Positions 53,004 to 61,833 are shown, counted from the stretch's first letter. The stretch is DNA of 64,000 bases from Arsenicibacter rosenii (GCF_001870735.1 NZ_MORL01000007.1:275152-339151); one strand, 5' to 3'. A program made the numbers and translations. Notes: generated from the sequence alone by a model not told the origin.

Positions 53004-55799
53004 ATGCGCTACTTGTACATTTTTCTGATGCTTATGGGTGCGGCCGGAGCCGTTCACGGGCAGCAAACACCGCTAAGTAAGGCTGGTAAAGGCGTTATTC
53101 GCGGGATGGTCATCGACTCGGTAACGGGGAAGCCACTCCGCGAAGCATCGGTATCGTTGCTTCAGGCCCGCGATTCGGCCTACATCGCCTATACGATCAG
53201 TGACGGCGATGGCAACTTTCTGCTCCGGAACGTGGCGCCGGGCCGTTACCGGCTGCTGGTGACCTTCGTCGGTTATGAAAACGGCTCGCTTCCGGTAACG
53301 GCAGAAGGGGCTGCGACCGAGGCGGGTACCATCCGGATGAACCAGAAAATGACAACCCTCAACGAGGTCACGGTCGTGCAGGAGCGGGCACCCATTACCG
53401 TTAAGCAGGATACCCTTGAGTTTAACGCCAATTCGTTTAAAACCCAGCCCAACGCCGCCGTTGAGGACTTATTGAAAAAACTGCCGGGTGTTGAAGTCAG
53501 CCGCGACGGTACGATCAAGGCACAGGGGCAAACGGTGAACAAGGTATTGGTCGACGGCAAACCGTTTTTCGGCAACGACCCGAAAATGGCTACCCGCAAC
53601 CTGCCCGCCGATGTCATTGACAAAGTGCAGATGTATGACCAGCAATCCGATCAGTCGTCGTTTTCGGGGATTGACGACGGCAACCGCGAACGGACTATCA
53701 ACCTGACCACCAAACGGGATAAGCGCAAAGGCTATTTTGGCCGCAATTCACTGGGTGGCGGTACCAACGACCGCTATCAGGCTAACCTCAACCTGAACCG
53801 GTTTAACAACGGCCGACAGATGTCGCTGGTGGGGATGGGCAATAACCTGAACAATCAGGGCTTTACGGCGCAGGACGGCGCGGGCATTAACGCCGGCGGC
53901 GGGCTTGCCGGTGGCGGAACGTTTATGGCCAGCAGTGACGGTGGCGGAAGAAGCGGCGGCAATCAGCAACCAACCAACATCACCAGTTCAAAGGCGGCCG
54001 GGATGAATTTCCGCGACGGACTGGGCAAAAAAGCCGAAGTGGCGGCCAGTTATTTTATCAATAATGTCAGTGTCCGGACGGAACAGACCAGCCGCCGGCA
54101 AAATGTCCTGCCGGCGCAATCGGTGGGAGGAGAGGCTACCGCCAACCGGTCGTTTCTGACCAATCAGGCCCTTACATCGACCAGCCGGAATACCAACCAC
54201 CGGTTCAACATGCGCCTCGACTGGAAACTCGACAGCCTGACCAGCCTGCGGTTTACACCCAATGTGTCGTATAATGGTTCGCGGTTCAACAGCCTGACCA
54301 ATCAGGAGGTACAGAACCAGTCGGGGGCGGCGCTGAGCCGGAACAATACCGATTACGGCATGACCGGCAACGGGCTGAATGGTATGAGTAACATCCTGTT
54401 GATGCGGAAATTCAGGAAGGAAGGCCGGACATTCTCGGCGAACCTGAATACGGTACTGAACCAGCAGGATACCCGTGGCATCAACCAGGCAACGAACATG
54501 TTCGTTGGTGGTACAACCGGCGACCGGACGACGCGCATCAATCAGCAAAACGGGCAGGGCAACAAAGTATGGGCCCATAACCTGATGCTGTCGTTTACCG
54601 AACCGCTGTCGCTGAGCAAGAAGCTGGAACTTCGGTATAACTTTGCCAATAACCTGAACCTGTCCCGCCGCGAAGTAGACGACTTCGACGAAGCGACGGG
54701 GCTTTATTCGCGCCGGAATGCGTTGCTGAGCAACAACTTCCGCAACGAATACCAGACGCACCGGGTTGGAACAACGCTGCAAAACCGCCGGTTACGGTAC
54801 ACCTACTCACTGGGTTTCGACGTGCAGCAGGCCTCGTTGCAGGGCAACAACCGGACCACCGACACAACCCTGAGCCGCAGCTTTACCAACCTGCTGCCGG
54901 TAGCGATGTTTAACTACAACTGGACCCGCAACCGCACGCTCCGGATCAACTACCGGACCCGGATCAATGCGCCGTCGGTAAGTCAGTTACAGCCGGTACC
55001 GGACAATACCAATCCGTTGCAGATCCGGCTGGGGAATACGGGGTTGCGGCCTGAATACTACAACACGCTGTCTCTGAGCTACAATACCTACCGGTCGGCA
55101 GGATCACAGAGCTTTTTTGCCATGATGAACGTCAATCAGGTAAACGACCGGATTGTAAACTCGACAAGCTTTAATGCCTCGGGTGTACAGACCACACAGC
55201 CGGTGAACGCCGACGGCTATTATGCCGTCAACAGCTACGTGTCGTTCGGCCGCCGGCTGATGCCGTGGAAAATCAACCTGAACCTGAGTACAAATCTGGG
55301 TTTCTCGCGCGGTATCGGCTTCGTAAACGGGCAGACCAACTATTCACGCAACATGACACTGGGGCAGGGACTGAGCCTGAATTCGGCGTTCAACGGGAAG
55401 TTTGAGTTCGGCCTGATGGGCAACGTGACCTACCAACGGGCGACCTACTCGCTGCAATCGGCGCAGAACAACGCGTTTTTTACCAACATGGCCGATGCGA
55501 ACATTCACTGGCAGTTGCCGTTCCGGTTTGTGCTGACCACGGATGTGCTGTACCTGAACAACACCGGCCGGTCGGCGGGGTATAACCAGAATGTTACGCT
55601 CTGGAACGCCGGTCTGGCCCGTCAGTTCTTCAAAAACAAGCAGGGTGAACTGAAACTACAGGTCTATGATCTGCTGAATCAGAACAAGAGCATCATCCGG
55701 AACGTAACGGATACCTACGTAGAGGATGTGCAGAACCGTATCCTGCGCCGCTACTTTCTGCTGAGTTTTACCTATAACCTGCGTAAGTTCGGAATATAG
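53004..55799 (+). CDS. TonB-dependent-receptor-like outer-membrane beta-barrel protein
   Basis: The 931-residue precursor has a signal peptide ending near AVHGQQ. A carboxypeptidase-regulatory domain (about residues 27-110; GVIRGMVIDSVTGKPLREASVSLLQ) comes next. A plug-like region includes NAAVEDLLKKLPGVEVSRDGTIKAQGQTVNKVLVDGKPFFGNDPKMATRNLPADVIDKVQ. The long C-terminal OMP_b-brl_3-type barrel, rich in Asn, Arg and Thr, ends YFLLSFTYNLRKFGI. A Gly-rich loop lies near residues 290-325. It forms a pair with the GLPGLI gene just upstream. No SusD-like partner is present, so a typical SusCD glycan importer is unlikely. Confidence 0.9.
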   Translation: MRYLYIFLMLMGAAGAVHGQQTPLSKAGKGVIRGMVIDSVTGKPLREASVSLLQARDSAYIAYTISDGDGNFLLRNVAPGRYRLLVTFVGYENGSLPVTAEGAATEAGTIRMNQKMTTLNEVTVVQERAPITVKQDTLEFNANSFKTQPNAAVEDLLKKLPGVEVSRDGTIKAQGQTVNKVLVDGKPFFGNDPKMATRNLPADVIDKVQMYDQQSDQSSFSGIDDGNRERTINLTTKRDKRKGYFGRNSLGGGTNDRYQANLNLNRFNNGRQMSLVGMGNNLNNQGFTAQDGAGINAGGGLAGGGTFMASSDGGGRSGGNQQPTNITSSKAAGMNFRDGLGKKAEVAASYFINNVSVRTEQTSRRQNVLPAQSVGGEATANRSFLTNQALTSTSRNTNHRFNMRLDWKLDSLTSLRFTPNVSYNGSRFNSLTNQEVQNQSGAALSRNNTDYGMTGNGLNGMSNILLMRKFRKEGRTFSANLNTVLNQQDTRGINQATNMFVGGTTGDRTTRINQQNGQGNKVWAHNLMLSFTEPLSLSKKLELRYNFANNLNLSRREVDDFDEATGLYSRRNALLSNNFRNEYQTHRVGTTLQNRRLRYTYSLGFDVQQASLQGNNRTTDTTLSRSFTNLLPVAMFNYNWTRNRTLRINYRTRINAPSVSQLQPVPDNTNPLQIRLGNTGLRPEYYNTLSLSYNTYRSAGSQSFFAMMNVNQVNDRIVNSTSFNASGVQTTQPVNADGYYAVNSYVSFGRRLMPWKINLNLSTNLGFSRGIGFVNGQTNYSRNMTLGQGLSLNSAFNGKFEFGLMGNVTYQRATYSLQSAQNNAFFTNMADANIHWQLPFRFVLTTDVLYLNNTGRSAGYNQNVTLWNAGLARQFFKNKQGELKLQVYDLLNQNKSIIRNVTDTYVEDVQNRILRRYFLLSFTYNLRKFGI

Positions 55800-55803
55800 C
55801 GCG

Positions 55804-55864
55804 CTTTCGACAGGATGACGTACTTGCAGGACGTTCTGTAAGGGTCCCGTCATCCTGTCGAAAG
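55804..55864. repeat. Inverted repeat with perfect 17-bp arms (REP-like)
   Basis: Arms 55804-55820 (CTTTCGACAGGATGACG) and 55848-55864 are exact reverse complements across a 27-base loop. It lies 4 bases after the barrel gene stop and 72 bases before the next gene. There is no T-run. Confidence 0.88.
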
Positions 55865-55936
55865 AAATCTGTTGATCCGGTGGCTGCGGTTTGGGTAAAT
55901 GTAGTAGATTGCTGCTCATTGCATACCGCTACAGTT

Positions 55937-57295
55937 ATGGAGCAGCACGAGATTAGGGAATACTTCGATCAACATAGCATACAGAAAGTAAAGTTTGCCT
56001 TTGCCGACATCGACGGGGTGTTGCGGGGCAAAGTCATCAGCCGCCGGAAGTTTGAGGCGGGCCTCAAGTCCGGTTACGGCTTCTGCAACGTCGTTTTTGG
56101 CTGGGACAGTGCCGACAACCCTTACGACGAGGTAAAACTCACGGGCTGGCACTCTGGCTATCCTGACACCCCCACCCGCATCGACCTTTCGACCTTCCGG
56201 CGGATTCCGTGGGAGGATAACCTGCCGTTTTTTATCGCCGATTTCAGCCACGAAGACGGCAACGATCTGGTAGCCTGCCCCCGCAGCCTGCTGAAACGCA
56301 TCGCCCGGCAAAGCGAAGAAATGGGGTTCCGGGCCGAAATTGCCCAGGAGTTTGAGTGGTTTAATTTCCGCGAAACACCGCAGTCACTGCACGAAAAGGA
56401 TTTCCGGAATCCGGAGCCGCTGACGCCCGGCATGTTCGGATACTCCATCCTGCGGCCGTCGCTCGAAACGGCGTTTTACCACGACCTCTTCGACCTGCTC
56501 ACCGAATTTGACGTACCGCTCGAAGGCCTGCACACCGAGACCGGCCCGGGCGTTTACGAGGCCGCCATTCACCACGACGAAGTGGTACGGGCTGCCGATA
56601 AAGCGACCTTGTTTAAAACGGCCGTAAAGGAAATTGCCTACAAACACGGCATCATGGCCACCTTCATGGCAAAGTGGAACGCCGACCTGCCGGGATGCAG
56701 CGGCCACATCCACCAAAGCCTCTGGACACCCGACGGGTCGAAGAACCTGTTCTACGACCCGGGCCAACCCGATAACATGAGCGAGCTGTTCCGCCAGTAT
56801 CTGGCCGGGCAGCTGTATTGCCTGCCGCACATCCTGCCGATGCTGGCCCCGACCGTCAACAGCTACAAGCGGCTGGTCGAAGGGGCATGGGCCCCGACAA
56901 CGGTGACCTGGTCCGTCGACAACCGGACGACGGCCCTGCGGGTGCTTAACCATGCCGAAGCCTACACGCGGCTGGAGCAGCGGGTGTCGGGCTCGGATAC
57001 CAACCCGTATCTGGCCATTGCGGCCTCGCTGGCTTCGGGGCTGTACGGCATCCGCCACCGGCTGACGCTGGACATCCCGGCTACGGTCGGCAACGGGTAT
57101 GCCAACAAAACAAACGGGGTAATTCCGGCGAATTTGTGGGAGGCCACCCGCGTGATGAAACAATCACCGGTGGCGGCGGAACTGTTTGGCGAAGGCTTTG
57201 TTGACCATTTTACGCAGACGCGCGAATGGGAATGGCGGCAATATGCCCGTCAGGTAAGCGACTGGGAACTGCGGCGTTATTTCGAAATCATCTAG
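55937..57295 (+). CDS. Glutamine synthetase-family enzyme (gamma-glutamyl-amine ligase type)
   Basis: From the ATG at 55937 the protein has 452 residues. It has the GS N-terminal beta-grasp (KFAFADIDGVLRGKVISRRKF) and catalytic domain motifs: IAQEFEWFNF with the first metal glutamates, HTETGPGVYEAAIHHDE, GCSGHIHQSLW, and NSYKRLVEGAWAPTTVTWSVDNRTTALR. The pattern fits the PuuA/GlnA-like class that ligates glutamate to amines other than ammonia better than housekeeping GlnA. Two genes follow closely on the same strand, an APH-fold kinase (17 bases) and a HAD-IIA phosphatase, which suggests a common pathway. The longer frame from 55880 crosses spacer DNA and is not used. Confidence 0.9.
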   Translation: MEQHEIREYFDQHSIQKVKFAFADIDGVLRGKVISRRKFEAGLKSGYGFCNVVFGWDSADNPYDEVKLTGWHSGYPDTPTRIDLSTFRRIPWEDNLPFFIADFSHEDGNDLVACPRSLLKRIARQSEEMGFRAEIAQEFEWFNFRETPQSLHEKDFRNPEPLTPGMFGYSILRPSLETAFYHDLFDLLTEFDVPLEGLHTETGPGVYEAAIHHDEVVRAADKATLFKTAVKEIAYKHGIMATFMAKWNADLPGCSGHIHQSLWTPDGSKNLFYDPGQPDNMSELFRQYLAGQLYCLPHILPMLAPTVNSYKRLVEGAWAPTTVTWSVDNRTTALRVLNHAEAYTRLEQRVSGSDTNPYLAIAASLASGLYGIRHRLTLDIPATVGNGYANKTNGVIPANLWEATRVMKQSPVAAELFGEGFVDHFTQTREWEWRQYARQVSDWELRRYFEII

Positions 57296-57312
57296 TACAA
57301 CAAAACATATTC

Positions 57313-58356
57313 ATGCGAATGATTGATTACCCGGCCATTATCCGACAGGCCTGGGCGGCTTTTGATGCCTCGCAAACCATTCATACCATTGAAGATATCA
57401 GCGCAAAGGTATCGACCAACCACGTGTTCCGCGTGCGGTTCGATAACGACGATATTGTCATTGCCAAGCTGTCTTACTTTGGTAAATACGAACACTTTAA
57501 GGAAGATCACCGGATTATTCATGCCCTGGCCAATAACCTGCTCTATCCGTTTGAGAATGTGCTGGCTAAGTCGCTGCTGAAGAATAATCAGGTCTTTACG
57601 TACCGGTTCAAAGACGAGTTTATTGATACGTGGGTTGTGTTTTATAACCCGATCCGGACGATGCACCGGATGCCGCGCCGCCTCGACGAGGAGCATATCC
57701 GGAAGCTGGGCGGCGAGATCGGGCGTTTTCATAAGGCGTGCTCGCGGGTGGCCAACGTGCTGCCGAAGTCGTCGAAAACGCTGCGGAGCGATATCCAGAG
57801 CTTTATGGATATCCTGGATACCGAAGCCGGTCAGTATGAACACCGGAATCAAGTCGATTACCTGAAAAAGCAGTGTGAAACGTTCCTGAAAAACCGCCAG
57901 AAACTGGTGCACGGGTCGGTGGAGACCATGCCCGTATTCGTGGACTGGAACATCGGCAATTTTTCGGTGACCGACGATCTGAAGCTGTACTCGCGCTGGG
58001 ACTATGACTGGTTCCGGATCAGCTACCGCGTCATGGACTTCTACTTTTTCAGCCGCGTGGTGTCGGATGCGGGCGACCGTACCGTGTTCAGCTACCTGAT
58101 CGGGCCGATGATGGAAGAGCGTTTTCTGATGTTTCTGGAGGAATACCACAAGGTGTATCCGCTGACCGAAAACGAGGTGCGGTTTATGAAAGAAGCCTAC
58201 CGGTTCTTTATCCTGAACTACGTGGTCAAGTACGGGCGGTATTTCTTTCACCGGACCTATGCCACGAAGCTGCAACGCGAAGCCTATGATATTTATCTGC
58301 CATCAATCGATAAGCTCTTCGATGCCGATAAAATCCTGAAAGCGCTGAAAATCTGA
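57313..58356 (+). CDS. APH-fold phosphotransferase
   Basis: From the ATG at 57313 the protein has 347 residues. It resembles aminoglycoside-phosphotransferase/choline-kinase-fold enzymes. NHVFRVRFDNDDIVIAKLSYFGKYEHFKEDHRIIHAL is the N-lobe with a Lys. LGGEIGRFHKAC is the hinge-side helix. LVHGSVETMPVFVDWNIGNFSV followed by LYSRWDYDWFRISYRVMDFYFF represents the catalytic HG(D).xxxN and DxD-like loops, but the usual Asp after HG is replaced by Ser, with an Asp-Trp-Asn nearby. The substrate is probably a small metabolite of the pathway started by the GS-like gene. The longer frame overlaps the GS gene and is rejected. Confidence 0.82.
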   Translation: MRMIDYPAIIRQAWAAFDASQTIHTIEDISAKVSTNHVFRVRFDNDDIVIAKLSYFGKYEHFKEDHRIIHALANNLLYPFENVLAKSLLKNNQVFTYRFKDEFIDTWVVFYNPIRTMHRMPRRLDEEHIRKLGGEIGRFHKACSRVANVLPKSSKTLRSDIQSFMDILDTEAGQYEHRNQVDYLKKQCETFLKNRQKLVHGSVETMPVFVDWNIGNFSVTDDLKLYSRWDYDWFRISYRVMDFYFFSRVVSDAGDRTVFSYLIGPMMEERFLMFLEEYHKVYPLTENEVRFMKEAYRFFILNYVVKYGRYFFHRTYATKLQREAYDIYLPSIDKLFDADKILKALKI

Positions 58357-58358
58357 TC

Positions 58359-58385
58359 CTGGCGGGTGAACATTTCACCCGCCAG
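58359..58385 (+). repeat. Perfect 12-bp hairpin between kinase and HAD genes
   Basis: Arms 58359-58370 and 58374-58385 are exact complements around a 3-base loop, beginning 3 bases after the kinase stop. No T-run follows. It may adjust relative expression or mRNA stability within the three-gene unit. Confidence 0.7.
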
Positions 58386-58438
58386 CCTACCTGTATATCC
58401 CCGAAAAATAAGCCGTAGTTACCGAATTCTACCTCCAT

Positions 58439-59293
58439 ATGTCGCAGTTCGAGTCGTTTAAAGATGTTGTTGACCAGTACAAAGTAATTTTCTTCGACGC
58501 CTTCGGCGTGCTGAAAAACTCCAACGGATTGATTCCGGGAATTGAGAAAACATTTGCCTACCTGAAAGAAACTAAAAAGGAATTTTATGTGCTGACGAAC
58601 GATGCGTCGCGGAGTCCCGAGGCGCTGGCGCAGTCGTACCACAAGCTGGAGATGTACGACATTGTGCCCGAGTGCATTATCTCGTCGGGAATGTTGGCCC
58701 GGGAGTACCTGCAGCTGAAGGTCAGCCACGGGACGGTGGCCTATCTGGGCACCGAAAAGTCAGCGCATTACATTGAAACGGCGGGTCTGAAAACGCTGTC
58801 GATCCGCGAACTTGATCTCAACGACATTGACGAGGTAAATGCCCTGGTGTTTCTGGACGACGAGGGGTTCGACTGGAACACCGACCTGAACAAGACCGTG
58901 AATCTGCTCCGTCGCCGGAACATTCCGGTGATTGTGGCCAACACCGACAACACGTATCCGGTCTCGAAAAACCAGATTGCGATTGCCATCGGCGGGGTGG
59001 CCAAAATGATTGAAACCATTGTGGGCAAGCAGTTTATGCGCTTTGGGAAGCCCGATGCCCAGATGTTTATCTTCGCTTATGAGCACATCAACAGTTATCC
59101 GGCGGTCGGCCGCAAAGACATCCTGATGGTCGGCGACACGCTGCACACCGACATCCTGGGCGGCAACAAATTCGGCCTCGACACCGCCCTCGTCCTGACC
59201 GGCAACACCCTTGCCGACGACGTTGAGGTCCGCGTCCGCAGCACCGGCATCATCCCGACGTACATCTGCGAATCAGCGGTGATTGAGGTGTAG
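58439..59293 (+). CDS. HAD-IIA-family hydrolase
   Basis: The 284-residue protein has the HAD-IIA (NagD/pyridoxal phosphatase-like) layout. Motif I is VIFFDAFGVLKNSNGLIPG, where the nucleophile Asp is present but the +2 acid of DxD is Phe. The C2 cap starts after FYVLTNDASRSPEAL (motif II). RFGKPDAQMFIFA has the motif III Lys, and ILMVGDTLHTDILGGNKFGLDTALVLTG is motif IV with GDxxxxD. Because the general acid/base Asp of motif I is missing, ordinary phosphatase activity is uncertain. It is the third gene of the GS, kinase, HAD unit. The AT-rich start of the cassette array follows. Confidence 0.85.
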   Translation: MSQFESFKDVVDQYKVIFFDAFGVLKNSNGLIPGIEKTFAYLKETKKEFYVLTNDASRSPEALAQSYHKLEMYDIVPECIISSGMLAREYLQLKVSHGTVAYLGTEKSAHYIETAGLKTLSIRELDLNDIDEVNALVFLDDEGFDWNTDLNKTVNLLRRRNIPVIVANTDNTYPVSKNQIAIAIGGVAKMIETIVGKQFMRFGKPDAQMFIFAYEHINSYPAVGRKDILMVGDTLHTDILGGNKFGLDTALVLTGNTLADDVEVRVRSTGIIPTYICESAVIEV

Positions 59294-59662
59294 GGGGGAG
59301 GGAGAGGGATTTTGAAGTAAGCCTGAAAATACGGGAAAAATACCCTGGTTTGGATAGTGGGCCAAGCTGAACAAGTAATAAAAGCATCAATTTTATTTCT
59401 TAATGGCTGGATACGTAGAAAAGCCTACTAGACAAGATACTTTTTAGAATGTGTCTGGGAATATTATAAATTGATATACAGTACAGTAACTTATAATCGA
59501 GCTGTTGTGCTAAATTGAATGTGGTAGGGGTAAAACCAAACAAAATGGGCGTGTAAGGCGGGCTACCGGCGACAGGATAGCGCGCCCAAGAGGCAAGTCT
59601 TGGCTCGTTGTTCAGCTTCCGTGTGAGATAGGGAACGCCCCGACAGGCAATAACTTTGAACT
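59294..59662. other. AT-rich junction leading into the cassette-like array
   Basis: The first 230 bases are AT-rich and show no gene. From about 59533 the sequence takes on the vocabulary of the following spacers: AACCAAAC, then GGGCGTGTAAGGCGGGCTAC and CGGCGACAGG (about 59555-59577), TTGGCTCGTTG and CAGCTTCC, then CCCCGACAGG just before the first small gene. The AACCAAAC...GTGTAAGG stretch resembles half of the attC-like module without its GTTGGGT partner, so it may be a degenerate boundary element. Confidence 0.6.
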
Positions 59663-59995
59663 ATGAACACGAAAGAATACAAACTTAAAAAGGAGGATAT
59701 AAAGTCTTTAACTGATTTTGCAGGTGGCTGTTTGTCCAGCGACAAGATTGTTGTTGAAGGTTTAGTGATTGGTTATATGTACCGGGAAGAGCCTGAAATC
59801 GCTGAGGATAATGGATGGCGTTTCTTCTCGGGTACAGAGTCCGACGACTACATTAACGATGCTCAAAACTTGGCTTACTACTCCGTCAATACAATTGCCA
59901 ATTATGACCCAAGCATCATTCCGTATTTGGAGTCGCCTATTGGTAGCGAGTTTATGCGAATAGAGGGTACTAACCAATTTGAAAAACTTGAGTAA
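59663..59995 (+). CDS. DUF2185/Imm33-like immunity-type protein
   Basis: The 110-residue protein has no signal peptide. It contains VEGLVIGYMYREEP, GWRFFSGTESDDYINDAQNLAYYSVNTIANYDPSIIPYLESPIGSEFMR. The GWRFFSG.E.D.Y.....N and NTIANYDP..IP.L..P.GS.F patterns are those of DUF2185 (Imm33-like) proteins, many of which are immunity proteins of polymorphic toxin systems. No toxin is adjacent, so it would be an orphan immunity gene. It is the first gene of the cassette-like array, with a CCCCGACAGG motif just before it and the first complete attC-like module after it. Confidence 0.8.
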   Translation: MNTKEYKLKKEDIKSLTDFAGGCLSSDKIVVEGLVIGYMYREEPEIAEDNGWRFFSGTESDDYINDAQNLAYYSVNTIANYDPSIIPYLESPIGSEFMRIEGTNQFEKLE

Positions 59996-60024
59996 GAAAA
60001 GTTTCGGTTAGGCGGGTTACCTGC

Positions 60025-60142
60025 GACAGGTAGCACGTCTTGAAGGAGAGTTTGCAGCCCAACCAAACGAGGGTACAAAAGTTCAGTTCGTATGGATTCA
60101 GTCGAGTGATTCGCTCACCATCAGCCCTCGCGGTCGTTGGGT
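60025..60142 (+). repeat. attC-like module 1
   Basis: GACAGG is at 60025-60030 within TACCTGCGACAGGTA. GCCCAAC (60057-60063) pairs with GTTGGGT (60136-60142), and inner CGAGGG (60068-60073) pairs with CCCTCG (60125-60130). The box-to-box length is 86 bases. Confidence 0.72.
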
Positions 60143-60338
60143 GAACTGGCCTGGTATGCTTGCAGGGCGGGCTTCGGTCGACAAGACGCACGTTTCGAAG
60201 GGCAGCGTTTAGCTTCCATTTTGGCGTTCCGGCTGACAGGGCAAACGCCCCTGTTAGGCAGGTTTGGGTTTTCATTTCCGGGTTGTGGCTGACAGGCCAA
60301 CCGTCCAAGTAGGTTAAATTCAATGCAAACAATCACAC
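60143..60338 (+). other. Leader spacer of the GLPGLI cassette
   Basis: About 196 non-coding bases between the core box and the gene. It contains further copies of the GACA-type motif: CGGTCGACAAGACGCACG near 60175-60194, GGCTGACAGGGC near 60230-60243 and GGCTGACAGGCC near 60287-60300. GTTAGGC also occurs near 60255. Confidence 0.5.
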
Positions 60339-60959
60339 ATGAAAAAAATAGCTTTACTAATTGCCTTTACTTTTTTGACATTCAGCGCGGTAGCTCAAAA
60401 CTTTGAAGGCCGCATCTTGTACAAAAACAGTTTCTATCTGCCTAACGGTCAGGATGTCACAGCATCAGCTACCAGGATGATGGGAACTGAGCAAGATTAC
60501 TACATCAATGCCAAACATTACAAATCGCTGATGAATGGTCAAATGATGACCATGCAACTCTATCGCAGCGATGAAAACAAATACTACAGCGTTGATGGGA
60601 ACAACACAGCGCAAAGCTTTGATGGCAGCACCGAATCTGGCAAAATTACCAAAGTTGAAAAGTTGGATGGGACTTTTGACGTTTTAGGCCGAAAATGCAA
60701 AGGTGTTGTTCTGATAAGTAATACGTCCAAGACGACGTACTACTATGATGAATCCATGAAAGTAAATATTGCTACGTTTTCTAAACACAAGTTTGGCAAT
60801 TGGATTGACTATTTACAGGCTTCTGGTGGTGCATTACCTTTGGCCTTCATTGTGGAAAATCCGCAATACACTTGGAAATCTGAAGCCGTCAAGGTGGAGC
60901 CAATGAAATTGGACGATTCGGCATTTACTTTACCTAAAGGGGTAAAAATGAAAATGTAA
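60339..60959 (+). CDS. GLPGLI-like exported protein in cassette
   Basis: The 206-residue protein has a signal peptide (MKKIALLIAFTFLTFSAVAQ) and begins its mature part NFEGRILYKNSFYLPNG. The central KHYKSLMNGQMMTMQLYRSDENKYYSV and LDGTFDVLGRKCKGVVLISNTSKTTYYYDESMKVN, then LPLAFIVENPQ, resemble DUF4412/GLPGLI-type periplasmic proteins. It differs clearly from the larger GLPGLI protein at 51967. It occupies one complete cassette-like unit (60137-61117) on its own, with no receptor partner. Function unknown. Confidence 0.75.
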   Translation: MKKIALLIAFTFLTFSAVAQNFEGRILYKNSFYLPNGQDVTASATRMMGTEQDYYINAKHYKSLMNGQMMTMQLYRSDENKYYSVDGNNTAQSFDGSTESGKITKVEKLDGTFDVLGRKCKGVVLISNTSKTTYYYDESMKVNIATFSKHKFGNWIDYLQASGGALPLAFIVENPQYTWKSEAVKVEPMKLDDSAFTLPKGVKMKM

Positions 60960-61008
60960 TTTAGCGGAAGTGCGTCGTTGTGTGCTCGGCGTGGGCAGGT
61001 CTTGGGCG

Positions 61009-61123
61009 ACAGGCAGCACGTCCCTGAGGACGGTTTCAGCCCAACCAAACGGGTGTGTAAAGGTTCAGCTACGTGTGTTCAGGCAAGTTTCGAGCCCACC
61101 ATCAACACCCGTTGGCGTTGGGT
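61009..61123 (+). repeat. attC-like module 2
   Basis: GACAGG is at 61009-61014. GCCCAAC (61039-61045) pairs with GTTGGGT (61117-61123). The inner stem is ACGGGTGT (61049-61056) with ACACCCGT (61105-61112), a sequence different from module 1 but still fully paired. Box-to-box length is 85 bases. Confidence 0.75.
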
Positions 61124-61317
61124 GGACAGAACAGACTGTAACGTAGCGGTGGGCTGGCGTGCGACAGTGGGCACATCCCGTAACAAGGTGGTTTTGGCTC
61201 GTTGATCGGGTTTCGGTCGACACCAGAAATGCACTGATTGGCAGGCTGAAAGTGATTAGCGTAGAGTTCCCTGCGACAGAGATTATATTCCAACAACTTA
61301 CTGGACATGACTGAGAA
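61124..61317 (+). other. Leader spacer of the DUF6756-like cassette
   Basis: About 194 non-coding bases with GCGTGCGACAGTGGGCACAT near 61158-61178, TTGGCTCGTTG near 61195 (shared with the junction at 59600), CGGTCGACA near 61214 and CCTGCGACAG just before the gene. Confidence 0.5.
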
Positions 61318-61797
61318 ATGTTTTTAGAAGAAAAGATCGACTATCTTAAGCGTCAGTTTTCTCCAACGGACTTTCGAGTGCCCTTTACTGATGCAACAAG
61401 GATTTTGAAGATGATTGAATCAAAATTCATCAAAGTAAAAGACGTACAGGAGGATCTGAATAAGCTAAGCCAACGATTTGTTCACTGGAGTAGTAACATC
61501 AAAAACAAGGCGGAAGTCATCTCACTACCTAGTGCTGATTGTAGCAACTGGCTTGACAAACTTGATCCACATGCGAACTACTGGATGGTCATCACTACTG
61601 ATGAGTCGGCTTCTACGAAGCATTGGGTTTATGATTGCAAGCCCAATGCATTAGCGGCTTTGGCTTCAACTACTCAAACCAGCTTTTTTGTAATTGACAA
61701 AAAGTATAGGTGGTTTAGCTTTTTTGCTTTGGACAAACTAAGCCACACATTCACTATTTATAAAAGCGGTAGTGGAACAACGCCGTTTGAGGGTTAG
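61318..61797 (+). CDS. Cytosolic small protein, possibly DUF6756
   Basis: The 159-residue protein has no signal peptide. The N-terminal half is helical and charged (MFLEEKIDYLKRQFSPTDF..., QEDLNKLSQRFVHWSS). The second half has a beta-rich pattern: HANYWMVITTDESASTKHWVYDCKPNALAALASTTQTSFFVIDKKYRWFSFF. The YW.....KHWVYDC and FFVIDKKYRWF arrangement resembles DUF6756/SUKH-like immunity-type proteins, but I am not sure of the family. It is the only gene of its cassette-like unit. Confidence 0.68.
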   Translation: MFLEEKIDYLKRQFSPTDFRVPFTDATRILKMIESKFIKVKDVQEDLNKLSQRFVHWSSNIKNKAEVISLPSADCSNWLDKLDPHANYWMVITTDESASTKHWVYDCKPNALAALASTTQTSFFVIDKKYRWFSFFALDKLSHTFTIYKSGSGTTPFEG

Positions 61798-61833
61798 CAA
61801 ATCTTTGATGAGTTATCAAGGGCGCTCACCTGT

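Noticed and set aside
57292..58275. 327-codon minus-strand frame over the kinase gene
   Set aside because: Antisense shadow; the kinase on the plus strand has the conserved kinase-fold pattern and is in an operon.
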